Positions 55,681-63,055 of a stretch of 64,000 nucleotides of DNA are shown one piece after another. A program made the translations under genes and the position numbers. The stretch spans positions 91,152-155,151 of the forward strand of contig JAJPKJ010000074.1 of NCBI GenBank assembly GCA_021323755.1, in the 5' to 3' direction. Under the pieces are notes generated by a model. That model ran no database searches. It was given only the letters and a program-made list of their open reading frames with translations, and had not been told where the DNA came from. The DNA comes from Chitinophagales bacterium (GTDB taxonomy: Bacteria; Bacteroidota; Bacteroidia; Chitinophagales; Chitinophagaceae). Numbering within the stretch: the stretch's first letter is position 1; each line of letters begins with the position of its first letter.

Positions 55681-56208
55681 ATGCAAAAAGTTAAGCTGTT
55701 ATTTTTATCTGGATTTGTGTTGATATTTTGCGCTCATAAACCCGCAAATAATTCAGCACAAATAAAATGGATGGATTTTTCAGAGGTCGAAAAAAACCAG
55801 ACAAAAGAAAAAAGACCAGTCCTAATTGACGTGTACACAAGCTGGTGCGGATGGTGTAAGGTCATGGAGAGCAAAACTTATGCAAACAGAAAAGTGGCGG
55901 AGTACGTCCAGGGTAAATTTTATCCGGTGAAGTTTAATGCTGAAACAAAAGATCAGATCAATTGGGAAGGGAAGATCTATAACTATAATTCCAATTATCG
56001 TTGCAATGAATTTGCATTGTATATTTTACAAGGTCGACTCGAATTTCCAACAACAGTAATTATTCCTATGGATGGAAGTCAGCCGCAGGCAATTCCCGGC
56101 TATTTGCCCACAAAAGATTTTGAATTGATTGCAAAGTATTTTGGCGAGGGAGAATTTGGTAAAACACCATTTGAAGAATACCAGAAAAAGTTCAAGTCAA
56201 GCTGGTAA
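55681..56208 (+). CDS. Thioredoxin-fold protein, exported, WCGWC active site
   Basis: 175 aa from the ATG at 55681 (MQKVKLLFLSGFVLIFCAH). The longer frame from 55633 overlaps ubiX and lacks a signal. The N-terminus is hydrophobic and ends in LIFC, a weak lipobox. The fold shows VLIDVYTSWCGWCKVMESKTY (redox CxxC) and FPTTVIIPMDGSQPQAIPGYL (cis-proline FPTT). It resembles the thioredoxin_7/DUF255-like group of exported reductases or isomerases. Function is inferred: thiol redox in the periplasm. Confidence 0.85.
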   Translation: MQKVKLLFLSGFVLIFCAHKPANNSAQIKWMDFSEVEKNQTKEKRPVLIDVYTSWCGWCKVMESKTYANRKVAEYVQGKFYPVKFNAETKDQINWEGKIYNYNSNYRCNEFALYILQGRLEFPTTVIIPMDGSQPQAIPGYLPTKDFELIAKYFGEGEFGKTPFEEYQKKFKSSW

Positions 56209-56308
56209 TAAATGTTGTTTTAACGTTTAAAACCGATAATGTGTCTAAATGACACTTGATTTTGGTCAATTTAATATTTTTTATCTAAAAATTTAATCGC
56301 ACAGATCA

Positions 56309-56336
56309 TTGTTTACACATTAACATCTTATCTTTG
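56309..56336 (+). promoter_or_regulatory. Full -33/-7 promoter in the intergenic region before the candidate sRNA
   Basis: TTG (56309-56311), a spacer of 17 bases and TATCTTTG (56329-56336). Both elements and the spacing fit the Bacteroidota consensus. No protein gene follows on this strand for about 1.5 kb. Confidence 0.6.
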
Positions 56337-56340
56337 GTTT

Positions 56341-56408
56341 TTCATAGGATAAGGTTTAATGGTTAATGGTATTTGATTAGTACAGCCCCGCTTTGGCGGG
56401 GCTTTTTA
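56341..56408 (+). ncRNA. Candidate intergenic small RNA, about 65-70 nt
   Basis: Between a full promoter (56309-56336) and a strong Rho-independent terminator (56384-56408) only about 68 bases remain. They contain no gene longer than a five-codon ATG...TGA frame (starting near 56359). The predicted transcript starts near 56341 and ends in the GC-rich hairpin with a U tail. Both flanking genes are on the wrong side: the thioredoxin gene ends 132 bases upstream and the oxoamine synthase is convergent. Alternatively the hairpin merely ends the thioredoxin message and the promoter match is chance. No known RNA family is recognised. Confidence 0.4.
56384..56408 (+). terminator. Rho-independent terminator
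   Basis: AGCCCCGC (56384-56391) / GCGGGGCT (56396-56403), loop TTTG, then TTTTT on the plus strand. It has no T tract on the minus strand, so it does not serve the oxoamine synthase gene. Confidence 0.9.
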
Positions 56409-56454
56409 TTGTCCATTAATTTCTTTATCCTTTCTATGATATAACCAAATAAGA

Positions 56455-57711
56455 TTATGCTTCTGCCATGTGTGGAATAAACTCAACCTTGTATTCGCCG
56501 GCGTCTAATTTTTTCTTTGTTTCTTCAAATGCTTTTAGTGTTGCATGAATATCGGCGTCAGTATGAACTGCAGTGGGAATAAGTCGATAAATGATATGCC
56601 CTTTGGGAATAACGGGATACACTACGATTGAACAAAAGATCCCGTAGTTCTCTCTCAAATCCATTACCATTGCTGTTGCTTCTGGAACGTCACCTTTCAT
56701 ATACACTGGTGTAACAACAGAATCTGTATTGCCAATATCAAATCCGCGTTCTTTCAATCCGGATTGTAATTTTTTTGCATTGCTCCACAATTTATCTTTC
56801 AGATCAGGATGCTCGCGCAATAATTCCAATCGCTTCAGATTACCCAGAACAAAAGGCATCGGAAGACTTTTGGCAAAAATCTGGCTGCGTATATTGTATC
56901 GGATATAATCAATAATAAGTTTATCGCCTGCTACAAATGCGCCAATAGATGCCATCGATTTTGCAAAGGTCGAAAAGTACAGATCAATATCATCCTGCAC
57001 GCCTTGTTCTTCCCCTGCCCCTGCGCCTGCTTTCCCCAATGTTCCAAAACCATGGGCGTCATCGACCAGAAAACGGAATTGATATTTCTTTTTCAAATCT
57101 GCGATCTCTTTTAATCTGCCCTGGTCTCCTGCCATTCCAAATACACCTTCAGTTATTACCAGAATACCGCCTGCTTTTTGTTTTTCAATCAATGCAGTAG
57201 CACGCTGTAGTTGTTTTTCGCAATCTCCAACATCATTATGTTTATACACATAGCGATGACCTGGATGCAAGCGCAAGCCATCAATAATGCATGCATGAGA
57301 TTCAGCATCGTAAACAATCACATCGTGTCGTCCGCACAAAACATCAATAATGCTGACCATTCCCTGGTAGCCATAATTCAATAAAGCCGCATCTTCTTTA
57401 TTAACAAATTCTGCTAATTCTTTTTCCAGTTGCTCATGATAGTTACTATTCCCACTCATCATGCGAGCACCCATTGGCGCTGCCAATCCAAATTTTGCAG
57501 CTCCCTCTGCATCCGTTTTGCGGACTTCGGGGTGATTAGCCAAACCAAGGTAATTGTTCAAACTCCATACGATCATTTCCTTTCCACGAAACATCATACG
57601 ATTACCTATTTCGCCTTCCAATTTTGGAAATACAAAATATCCATGCGCTCTTTCTCGATGTTGCCCGATGGGACCATAATGCTTGATCAGCCTTTCAAAA
57701 ATATCCGCCAT
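56455..57711 (-). CDS. Alpha-oxoamine synthase (serine palmitoyltransferase / cysteate acyltransferase-like)
   Basis: 418 aa, PLP fold type I. It condenses an amino acid with an acyl-CoA or acyl-ACP. Motifs: SLNNYLGLANHPEVRK, GMVSIIDVLCGRHDVIVYDAESHACIIDG (His stacking on PLP), FLVDDAHGFGTLGK (PLP-nitrogen Asp), and TFAKSMASIGAF with the Schiff-base Lys. The family includes Kbl, BioF, serine palmitoyltransferase (sphingolipids) and cysteate acyltransferase (sulfonolipids). I recall this N-terminus (MADIFERLIKHYGP) from Bacteroidota lipid-type members, so I favour sphingo- or sulfonolipid synthesis over Kbl. tdh is not adjacent, which also argues against Kbl. Confidence 0.85.
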   Translation of the reverse strand: MADIFERLIKHYGPIGQHRERAHGYFVFPKLEGEIGNRMMFRGKEMIVWSLNNYLGLANHPEVRKTDAEGAAKFGLAAPMGARMMSGNSNYHEQLEKELAEFVNKEDAALLNYGYQGMVSIIDVLCGRHDVIVYDAESHACIIDGLRLHPGHRYVYKHNDVGDCEKQLQRATALIEKQKAGGILVITEGVFGMAGDQGRLKEIADLKKKYQFRFLVDDAHGFGTLGKAGAGAGEEQGVQDDIDLYFSTFAKSMASIGAFVAGDKLIIDYIRYNIRSQIFAKSLPMPFVLGNLKRLELLREHPDLKDKLWSNAKKLQSGLKERGFDIGNTDSVVTPVYMKGDVPEATAMVMDLRENYGIFCSIVVYPVIPKGHIIYRLIPTAVHTDADIHATLKAFEETKKKLDAGEYKVEFIPHMAEA

Positions 57712-57870
57712 ATTAATAGATTATTAAGGATTCAAAAATTGCGGCAAAGGTAGCAAATTTGCTACAATCTGCAACTCATTAATATTCAAAAAAGCATAAC
57801 AAAATGCAAACGGGTAAATGAATAATATTCCCCCCATTTTTTACCGGTGAATTTTATTGTGTCTGATTTT

Positions 57871-57878
57871 TATTTTTG
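57871..57878 (+). promoter_or_regulatory. -7 box for pafA
   Basis: TATTTTTG, perfect TAnnTTTG, 39 bases before the ATG at 57918. It covers the TTG at 57876, so that longer start is excluded if this box is used. Confidence 0.5.
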
Positions 57879-57917
57879 AATCCTTCAATTCAAATACATT
57901 TGTTCAAAATCATTATT

Positions 57918-59573
57918 ATGCGTTGCCGGGCTTTATTATTTTTTCCTTTTCTTCTATCAATATTATTTGTTTGTGGTCAAACAAAATCTTCAACAGAAAA
58001 TTCAGCAACCTTAAAACGTCCGAAACTTGTTGTAGGAATTGTGATTGACCAAATGCGTTGGGATTATTTATACCGTTATTATAATCGTTACGGCGATGAC
58101 GGTTTTAAAAGATTATTGAATGAGGGTTTTTCCTGTGAAAATGTGCTGATCAATTACCTCCCCTCCTATACTGCAGTTGGGCATAGTTGTATTTTTAGCG
58201 GATCGGTTCCTGCATTAAACGGTATTACGGGCAATGATTGGCTTGAACAACTTAACGGGCAACATTTGTATTGTACAGCAGACAGCACTGTCCAAAGCAT
58301 CGGCGCTGCATCTGCTGAAGATGGGAAAATGTCTCCAAGAAATTTACTGGTTTCAACTGTCACTGATGAACTGCGCATAGCAACAAATTATCAGTCAAAA
58401 GTCGTCGGCGTCTCTCTCAAAGACCGTGCAGCCATTCTTCCTGCCGGACATGTTGCTAATGCCGCGTTCTGGCTTGATGATGCCTCAGGGCATTTTATTT
58501 CCAGCAGTTATTACATGCAACAATTACCGGATTGGGTTACTAAGTTCAACAACAGTAATGCAATTTCAAAACTGATTGCAAATGAATGGAATACTTTATA
58601 TCCCATCCACTCTTATATACAAAGTGATACCGATGAACAATCTTACGAAGGAAAATATCCGGGAGAAACTGTTTCTGCTTTTCCTCATAAAATAAAAGAA
58701 ATATATGAAAAGAATAAAGGGTTTTTTCGTCCGACACCGTTTGGAAATACACTTACGCTAAATTTTGCTGAAGAAGTGGTAGACGGATATCAATTAGGAC
58801 AGGGACAATCAACAGATTTTTTAACCATCAACTGCGCCTCGACCGATTACGTTGGCCATATGTTTGGTCCAAATTCAATTGAAGTGGAAGACACCTATTT
58901 AAGACTCGATAAAGATCTTGCCGATTTTTTTCATTTTCTTGATGCGAAAATCGGCAAAGGACAGTACACCGTTTTTTTAACGGCGGATCACGGCGCGGCA
59001 AACTCGATCGGCTATATGAAGAAACATGAGGTGCCTGGGGATTTCTGGTATACGAAACCGCTGGTTGATTCACTAAATAAAATATTGGCAGAGAAATTCA
59101 ATGCCGAAAAATTGGTGAGGATCATAATGAATTACCAGGTGAATTTTGACATGAGTAAGATCAGCTCACTGCATCTTGATTTTGATGCAATCAAAAGAAC
59201 GGTCGTTGATTATTTACAACAACAACCTGAAATAGCCTATGCAATTGACGTCGCAAAAATTGGGGAGACGCCGGTTCCCGAACCTTTAAAAACAATGATC
59301 GCAAATGGATATAATTTTAAACGAAGCGGTGCCATTGAAATCATTCTTAATTCCGGCTGGTTTGAAGGTTATTCAAAAACAGGAACTACACACGGCACCT
59401 GGAATCCTTACGACACACATATCCCATTGGTTTTTATGGGCTGGGGAATTCATCACGGCAGTAGTAATAAATTATTTCATATGACGGACATAGCACCAAC
59501 AGTAGCTGCCATGCTTCATATTCAAATGCCCAATGGATGCATCGGTGTTCCTATAGAAGAAGTAATAAAATAA
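57918..59573 (+). CDS. pafA: PafA-type alkaline phosphatase
   Basis: 551 aa from the ATG at 57918, where a signal peptide begins (MRCRALLFFPFLLSILFVCGQ); the family length is about 546. It is a periplasmic phosphomonoesterase of the alkaline phosphatase superfamily. GIVIDQMRWDYLYRYY holds a zinc-ligand Asp. LPSYTAVGHSCIFSGSVPALNGITGNDW holds the threonine nucleophile, T85 in this numbering. SADHG-type TADHGAANSIGYMKKHEVPGDFW and THGTWNPYDTHIPLVFMG hold the other ligands. FVCG could also be a lipobox. It probably supplies phosphate from organic phosphates. A -7 box lies 39 bases upstream. Confidence 0.92.
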   Translation: MRCRALLFFPFLLSILFVCGQTKSSTENSATLKRPKLVVGIVIDQMRWDYLYRYYNRYGDDGFKRLLNEGFSCENVLINYLPSYTAVGHSCIFSGSVPALNGITGNDWLEQLNGQHLYCTADSTVQSIGAASAEDGKMSPRNLLVSTVTDELRIATNYQSKVVGVSLKDRAAILPAGHVANAAFWLDDASGHFISSSYYMQQLPDWVTKFNNSNAISKLIANEWNTLYPIHSYIQSDTDEQSYEGKYPGETVSAFPHKIKEIYEKNKGFFRPTPFGNTLTLNFAEEVVDGYQLGQGQSTDFLTINCASTDYVGHMFGPNSIEVEDTYLRLDKDLADFFHFLDAKIGKGQYTVFLTADHGAANSIGYMKKHEVPGDFWYTKPLVDSLNKILAEKFNAEKLVRIIMNYQVNFDMSKISSLHLDFDAIKRTVVDYLQQQPEIAYAIDVAKIGETPVPEPLKTMIANGYNFKRSGAIEIILNSGWFEGYSKTGTTHGTWNPYDTHIPLVFMGWGIHHGSSNKLFHMTDIAPTVAAMLHIQMPNGCIGVPIEEVIK

Positions 59574-59593
59574 AAAGCCTGGTTAAACCAGGC
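59572..59593 (-). terminator. Terminator of tRNA-Val (weakly also of pafA)
   Basis: GCCTGGT (59577-59583) / ACCAGGC (59587-59593) with a 3-base loop. On the minus strand TTTTTATTTTATT follows, so it terminates the tRNA-Val transcript. It begins right after the pafA stop codon, but its plus-strand T tract is poor. Confidence 0.8.
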
Positions 59594-59597
59594 CTTG

Positions 59598-59672
59598 TGG
59601 GAGTTGACGGGTTCGAACCGCCGACCCTCTGCTTGTAAGGCAGATGCTCTGAACCAGCTGAGCTAAACTCCC
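59598..59672 (-). tRNA. tRNA-Val (anticodon TAC)
   Basis: 75 bases. Acceptor GGGAGTT / AACTCCC, D arm GCTC...GAGC, anticodon stem TCTGC / GCAGA with loop CTTACAA (anticodon TAC), variable loop GGGTC, T arm GGCGG TTCGAAC CCGTC, discriminator A. CCA is not encoded (CAA follows). Promoter TATATTTG lies upstream. Confidence 0.96.
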
Positions 59673-59686
59673 TTTATTTGGGACTG

Positions 59687-59716
59687 CAAATATAGGTTGA
59701 ATACAGTTTTTACAAA
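59687..59716 (-). promoter_or_regulatory. Promoter of tRNA-Val
   Basis: Minus-strand TTTG (59713-59716), an 18-base spacer and TATATTTG (59687-59694), followed by CAG. Fits -33/-7. Confidence 0.6.
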
Positions 59717-59786
59717 ATTATTTTAGGCTTTGTATAATTTGAATTTATCTTCCAGGAAAAAATAAAATATTTCACTTAAAAAACTA

Positions 59787-59819
59787 TTTGATAATAAATA
59801 AAAGCAGACATTATATTTG
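59787..59819 (+). promoter_or_regulatory. Promoter of tRNA-Lys
   Basis: TTTG (59787-59790), a 21-base spacer and TATATTTG (59812-59819), followed by CAG. The -7 box and CAG are identical to those of the divergent tRNA-Val. Confidence 0.6.
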
Positions 59820-59832
59820 CAGCTTTCCAATC

Positions 59833-59905
<73 letters not shown>

Positions 59906-60179
59906 CATTCAGGTAATTTAGATCCTGTACAGTAAATATTCTTGAAATCAATACCCTGGTTGGTGAGAGGATGGGGCTTGTTTTGCTCTATCCAAAAAGC
60001 AGATAGTGTATTCAAAAATGATTCGGGAAAGATCTATTTCATTCCTCCAACGGACGGTTTTAGAAATGTGACCTAGCTGAATGGCGGCTGTTTCACCAAC
60101 ATGCTTCGGTTCAAGCCAGTAGAGAATGAATGGGAAGATTATCATAGAATGAGCATTGACGGGTTGATATCCCCATATT
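59906..60179. other. 274 bases between tRNA-Lys and the BamA-like gene, possible decayed coding remnant
   Basis: No intact gene. In one plus-strand frame an interrupted protein-like stretch can be read: GKIYFIPPTDGFRNVT, one stop codon (TAG), then LNGGCFTNMLRFKPVENEWE and DYHRMSIDGLI. I do not recognise it. No insertion-sequence ends or direct repeats of the tRNA 3' end were seen. No clear terminator for tRNA-Lys was found either. Confidence 0.4.
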
Positions 60180-61460
60180 CTAAAATGCTTCATTCAAGTT
60201 CAGAAAAAATCCTTTGTTGCCAAACTTGCCATAGGCATAATCTAAACAAAGATTGGTGCGGGTAGCTTTGTTAAAAAGAATGCGAAGGCCGCCGCCATAG
60301 CCGGGTTGAAATACCTGGAACAACTGAGTGCCATGTTCGTCATTCCCCGTTTGCAGATTTCCAAAAACCACACCGCTTACAAATTTATTGGCAAGAATAG
60401 GAAACCGCAATTCCAATTCGGTGTCGTTAAATTTTGACCCTTTAAAATATTGCGTGGTATACCCCCTGCCACTGCGAAAAGATCCATCTCTTGCGGTACC
60501 TGGCAGTTCAAGATAAGGTATAGTTCCACCAAGAAGGTAGGAACCCCAGTTCCAGAATGCAAGGACAGTTTCCGGATGGGAGTTTGAAAGACTAAAGTAT
60601 TTTCTGAAATCTGTGGTGAATTGTGCAGAATTCTTTGTGCTTCCGATCCAGGTCTGGTTGACCCGCAAACCCGCATCAAAATAAATGCCTTTATAAGCCC
60701 GGTTGGGGTTATCGCGGGTAATATATTCCACATTAAAAAGAAAACCATTGGCGGAATAACGATTTTGCGGAAATCCATGTTCGTTATTATAAACGCCTGA
60801 TGGAGTTGTGGTGCCTGAGGAATCACTATTGGTAATGTTGCGCCTGATCTCAAAGGAAAGACCGGCGCCAATAAAAAGATTTGGAGATACCTTCTTGTAA
60901 ACTTTCTCCCTAAAATTAAAATAGACAGAATGGATCGGATACACTTTGTGTGTGGGGTCAGCGAGCACAGAATCTAGGTCCTTCCCTTCGTTATATGTTT
61001 TGCCAATACCCAATCCAAAATCTGGTGCGAGTGATTTGGATATGACAAGGTTGCCCTGTAGGTTCAGTTTATTCCCGGGCGTAAATACATTATGGTTCAA
61101 ATAAAAATAGATAATGCCTTTGGTAGTGATAGAAGCTGATGTAGCAGCAACAGAAAACAGTGTGTTCGAGTCGCTACCTAATTTTTTCCCCGCAACAGCT
61201 TTAATTCCACCCTGGAAACCGATCGTTGGATTAGCCGCAATATTAGGCACTACAGTTATACCTGATTTGCTGCGGGAGGAATCTGGTTTCTTATGCGGCT
61301 TAAAAATGGCATCCTCCAGGTTTCCAAAATCATACTGATGAGAAAGGTTTTGGGTCGGTTGCTGGGGTTTGAGCGAGTCGGCCAGGTGGTTTGCAGGCTG
61401 GCTATAGGCAATTGTCGAAACACTAATGAACATGAGAAAAATCAAATTTCCTTTCGTCAC
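60180..61460 (-). CDS. BamA/TamA-family (Omp85-like) outer-membrane barrel protein without POTRA domains
   Basis: 426 aa, signal peptide 1-20 (STIAYSQ). After an 80-residue linker the chain is a single beta barrel. ITVVPNIAANPTIGFQGGIKAVAG, RSGRGYTTQYFKGSKFNDTELELRFPI, VFQPGYGGGLRILFNKATRTNLCLDYAYGKFGNKGFFLNLNEAF are the usual Omp85/bacterial surface antigen C-terminal marks. The N-terminal region has no POTRA repeats, so it is not a complete BamA and is closer to lone Omp85-like barrels such as patatin-free relatives. It may insert or export proteins or lipids; function unknown. It has no close same-strand neighbour. Confidence 0.83.
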   Translation of the reverse strand: MTKGNLIFLMFISVSTIAYSQPANHLADSLKPQQPTQNLSHQYDFGNLEDAIFKPHKKPDSSRSKSGITVVPNIAANPTIGFQGGIKAVAGKKLGSDSNTLFSVAATSASITTKGIIYFYLNHNVFTPGNKLNLQGNLVISKSLAPDFGLGIGKTYNEGKDLDSVLADPTHKVYPIHSVYFNFREKVYKKVSPNLFIGAGLSFEIRRNITNSDSSGTTTPSGVYNNEHGFPQNRYSANGFLFNVEYITRDNPNRAYKGIYFDAGLRVNQTWIGSTKNSAQFTTDFRKYFSLSNSHPETVLAFWNWGSYLLGGTIPYLELPGTARDGSFRSGRGYTTQYFKGSKFNDTELELRFPILANKFVSGVVFGNLQTGNDEHGTQLFQVFQPGYGGGLRILFNKATRTNLCLDYAYGKFGNKGFFLNLNEAF

Positions 61461-62019
61461 AGATAAGCTTTTAATGAGTATGAAGAGTTACCATTTCTAA
61501 TGAAAAAAAACGAGCACCACATAAAAATCAACAAAACCGTGCTGCCGCAAACTTTAGTTCAATTTTTCTTTTTCCTGTCGCCTTTGAAAAGCTAAATGAA
61601 CAGTCCAAAAAGTATCAAATAAAAAGTACTGAGACTATCCTTTCAGTAAATAAGTAACAATATATACGCCAATAAATTGGATATAGATCTGTCGCTGGTC
61701 GATTTCCCCTATTCTACAAATATGACTAAATTTCTAATCTGATATTTCAGAACCAGTTCAAGAGACTGCAGAACCGAATAAAAACAATAGCCTATTTTGG
61801 AAGATCATCCATTTTGTTGAGGATATTTTTTGAAAAAACAGGCGTCAAATAAATTAGAAAACAACTTCAAATCATCCAAGAAACAAATCGAAATTTCCTA
61901 TTATTGGGACAAATCGGAAAACAATCATTTCGAAATATCTGAAAGTCTTATTTGATATCAATTGACGTACATAGACAAATTATTCTTTCAGTCATGCATT
62001 TCCGCAATCATGCCTGAAA
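61461..62019. other. 559-base intergenic region, no recognised gene
   Basis: AT-rich and low in coding potential. A 41-codon plus-strand frame starting at a TTG (61830-61955) reads KKQASNKLENNFKSSKKQIE and on, rich in K, S and N; nothing supports it as a gene. No promoter for the BamA-like gene (minus, start 61460) could be fixed, and no terminator hairpin for porP (stop at 62020) was seen. It may hold regulatory sequence for the BamA-like gene. Confidence 0.5.
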
Positions 62020-63045
62020 TTATTTCCATGGACAGGGAATAGCCCCACTTGGTTTCTGCGATCCACGCAAGATCAATGAAAGCTCCCAGGTGCTTGGCTT
62101 CCGGGCTGCCTGAGAAAGTTTTGATGTGGTAATGTCGTAACTCAATCCAAATTGAAAGTCTTGATAAGCTACTCCAACATACGGTATCACTGCGTTATTA
62201 GACCAATACCATAATCCTGCATTAACAATGGTTTGCTGCTCATCATCAACAAACATTCCGATCGACGCGCCAACAGAAAAATACTTTGCAGCATTTTCAT
62301 ATTGATAAATTCCGTTTGCATTTAACACCGTTCTTTCATTTAAAAAAGTTTCATAATTAGCATGTACCACTTCCCGCATGGGTATGAATTGATGAGGGTC
62401 TGCTAAATATGTTTGCTTGGGTTTATTCAAATGATACGCTGCTGCACCAATATCCAAATTACTTTTTTCTGTACTGTAGGTATATAATAAGCCAGCACTT
62501 GCAGAAAAATATGGTTTCGTATTTAATAATGCACTCTCGCCAGATGGAAGATTTGTATTAAAGCCGGAACCTGTATACTGTTCCTGGAAACTCAGCTTAC
62601 TAAAATCAACATAGGTGTGCCCGTAAGTGCCTCCAAATCCAACTCCCAAACGATGTTTATTCCCATTAAAATCTTCTGCTAATTTAATATTGTAAGAAAG
62701 ATTTAGAGATGCATAAGTACTTTTCACAACGCCGCTCATCGCATAATCGTACATTAACATGCCGCCAATTCCGAAAACATTTTTTTCTTCAACATTGGCA
62801 ACTTTATTCTGCAATATTTTTTTATCGAATGAAACGGTGCCGGTTGCGTAGGGACTTGCAGGACCAAGCCATTGATCCCTCAGGTTCGATATAAATCGCC
62901 AGTCTGCATTGATATGAGCCGTCAATGCTGGGTTTACATTTAATGGCGAAGAAAAGAATTGAGAAAAACTTGGATCCTGCGCGTTTGAATTTTTCGCAAA
63001 GCACATTAATAAAAGAATAGCGGTAAGACGTTTTACTTTTCTCAT
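62020..63045 (-). CDS. PorP/SprF-family type IX secretion membrane protein
   Basis: 341 aa with a signal peptide (1-22, NSNAQD). DPSFSQFFSSPLNVNPALTAH and RFISNLRDQWLG are the hallmark of the PorP/SprF family, followed by a 14-strand-type barrel. In Flavobacterium johnsoniae SprF is needed for export of the adhesin SprB, which has a type B C-terminal domain. Here the gene lies 10 bases downstream of the gene for a protein with exactly such a C-terminus. I infer that this PorP-like protein is the dedicated partner of that adhesin. Confidence 0.92.
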   Translation of the reverse strand: MRKVKRLTAILLLMCFAKNSNAQDPSFSQFFSSPLNVNPALTAHINADWRFISNLRDQWLGPASPYATGTVSFDKKILQNKVANVEEKNVFGIGGMLMYDYAMSGVVKSTYASLNLSYNIKLAEDFNGNKHRLGVGFGGTYGHTYVDFSKLSFQEQYTGSGFNTNLPSGESALLNTKPYFSASAGLLYTYSTEKSNLDIGAAAYHLNKPKQTYLADPHQFIPMREVVHANYETFLNERTVLNANGIYQYENAAKYFSVGASIGMFVDDEQQTIVNAGLWYWSNNAVIPYVGVAYQDFQFGLSYDITTSKLSQAARKPSTWELSLILRGSQKPSGAIPCPWK

Positions 63046-63055
63046 AACATTAAAT

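Noticed and set aside
61830..61955. 41-codon TTG-started frame in the gap before porP
   Set aside because: Lys/Ser/Asn-rich composition typical of AT-rich noncoding DNA, no promoter, no signal or motif.
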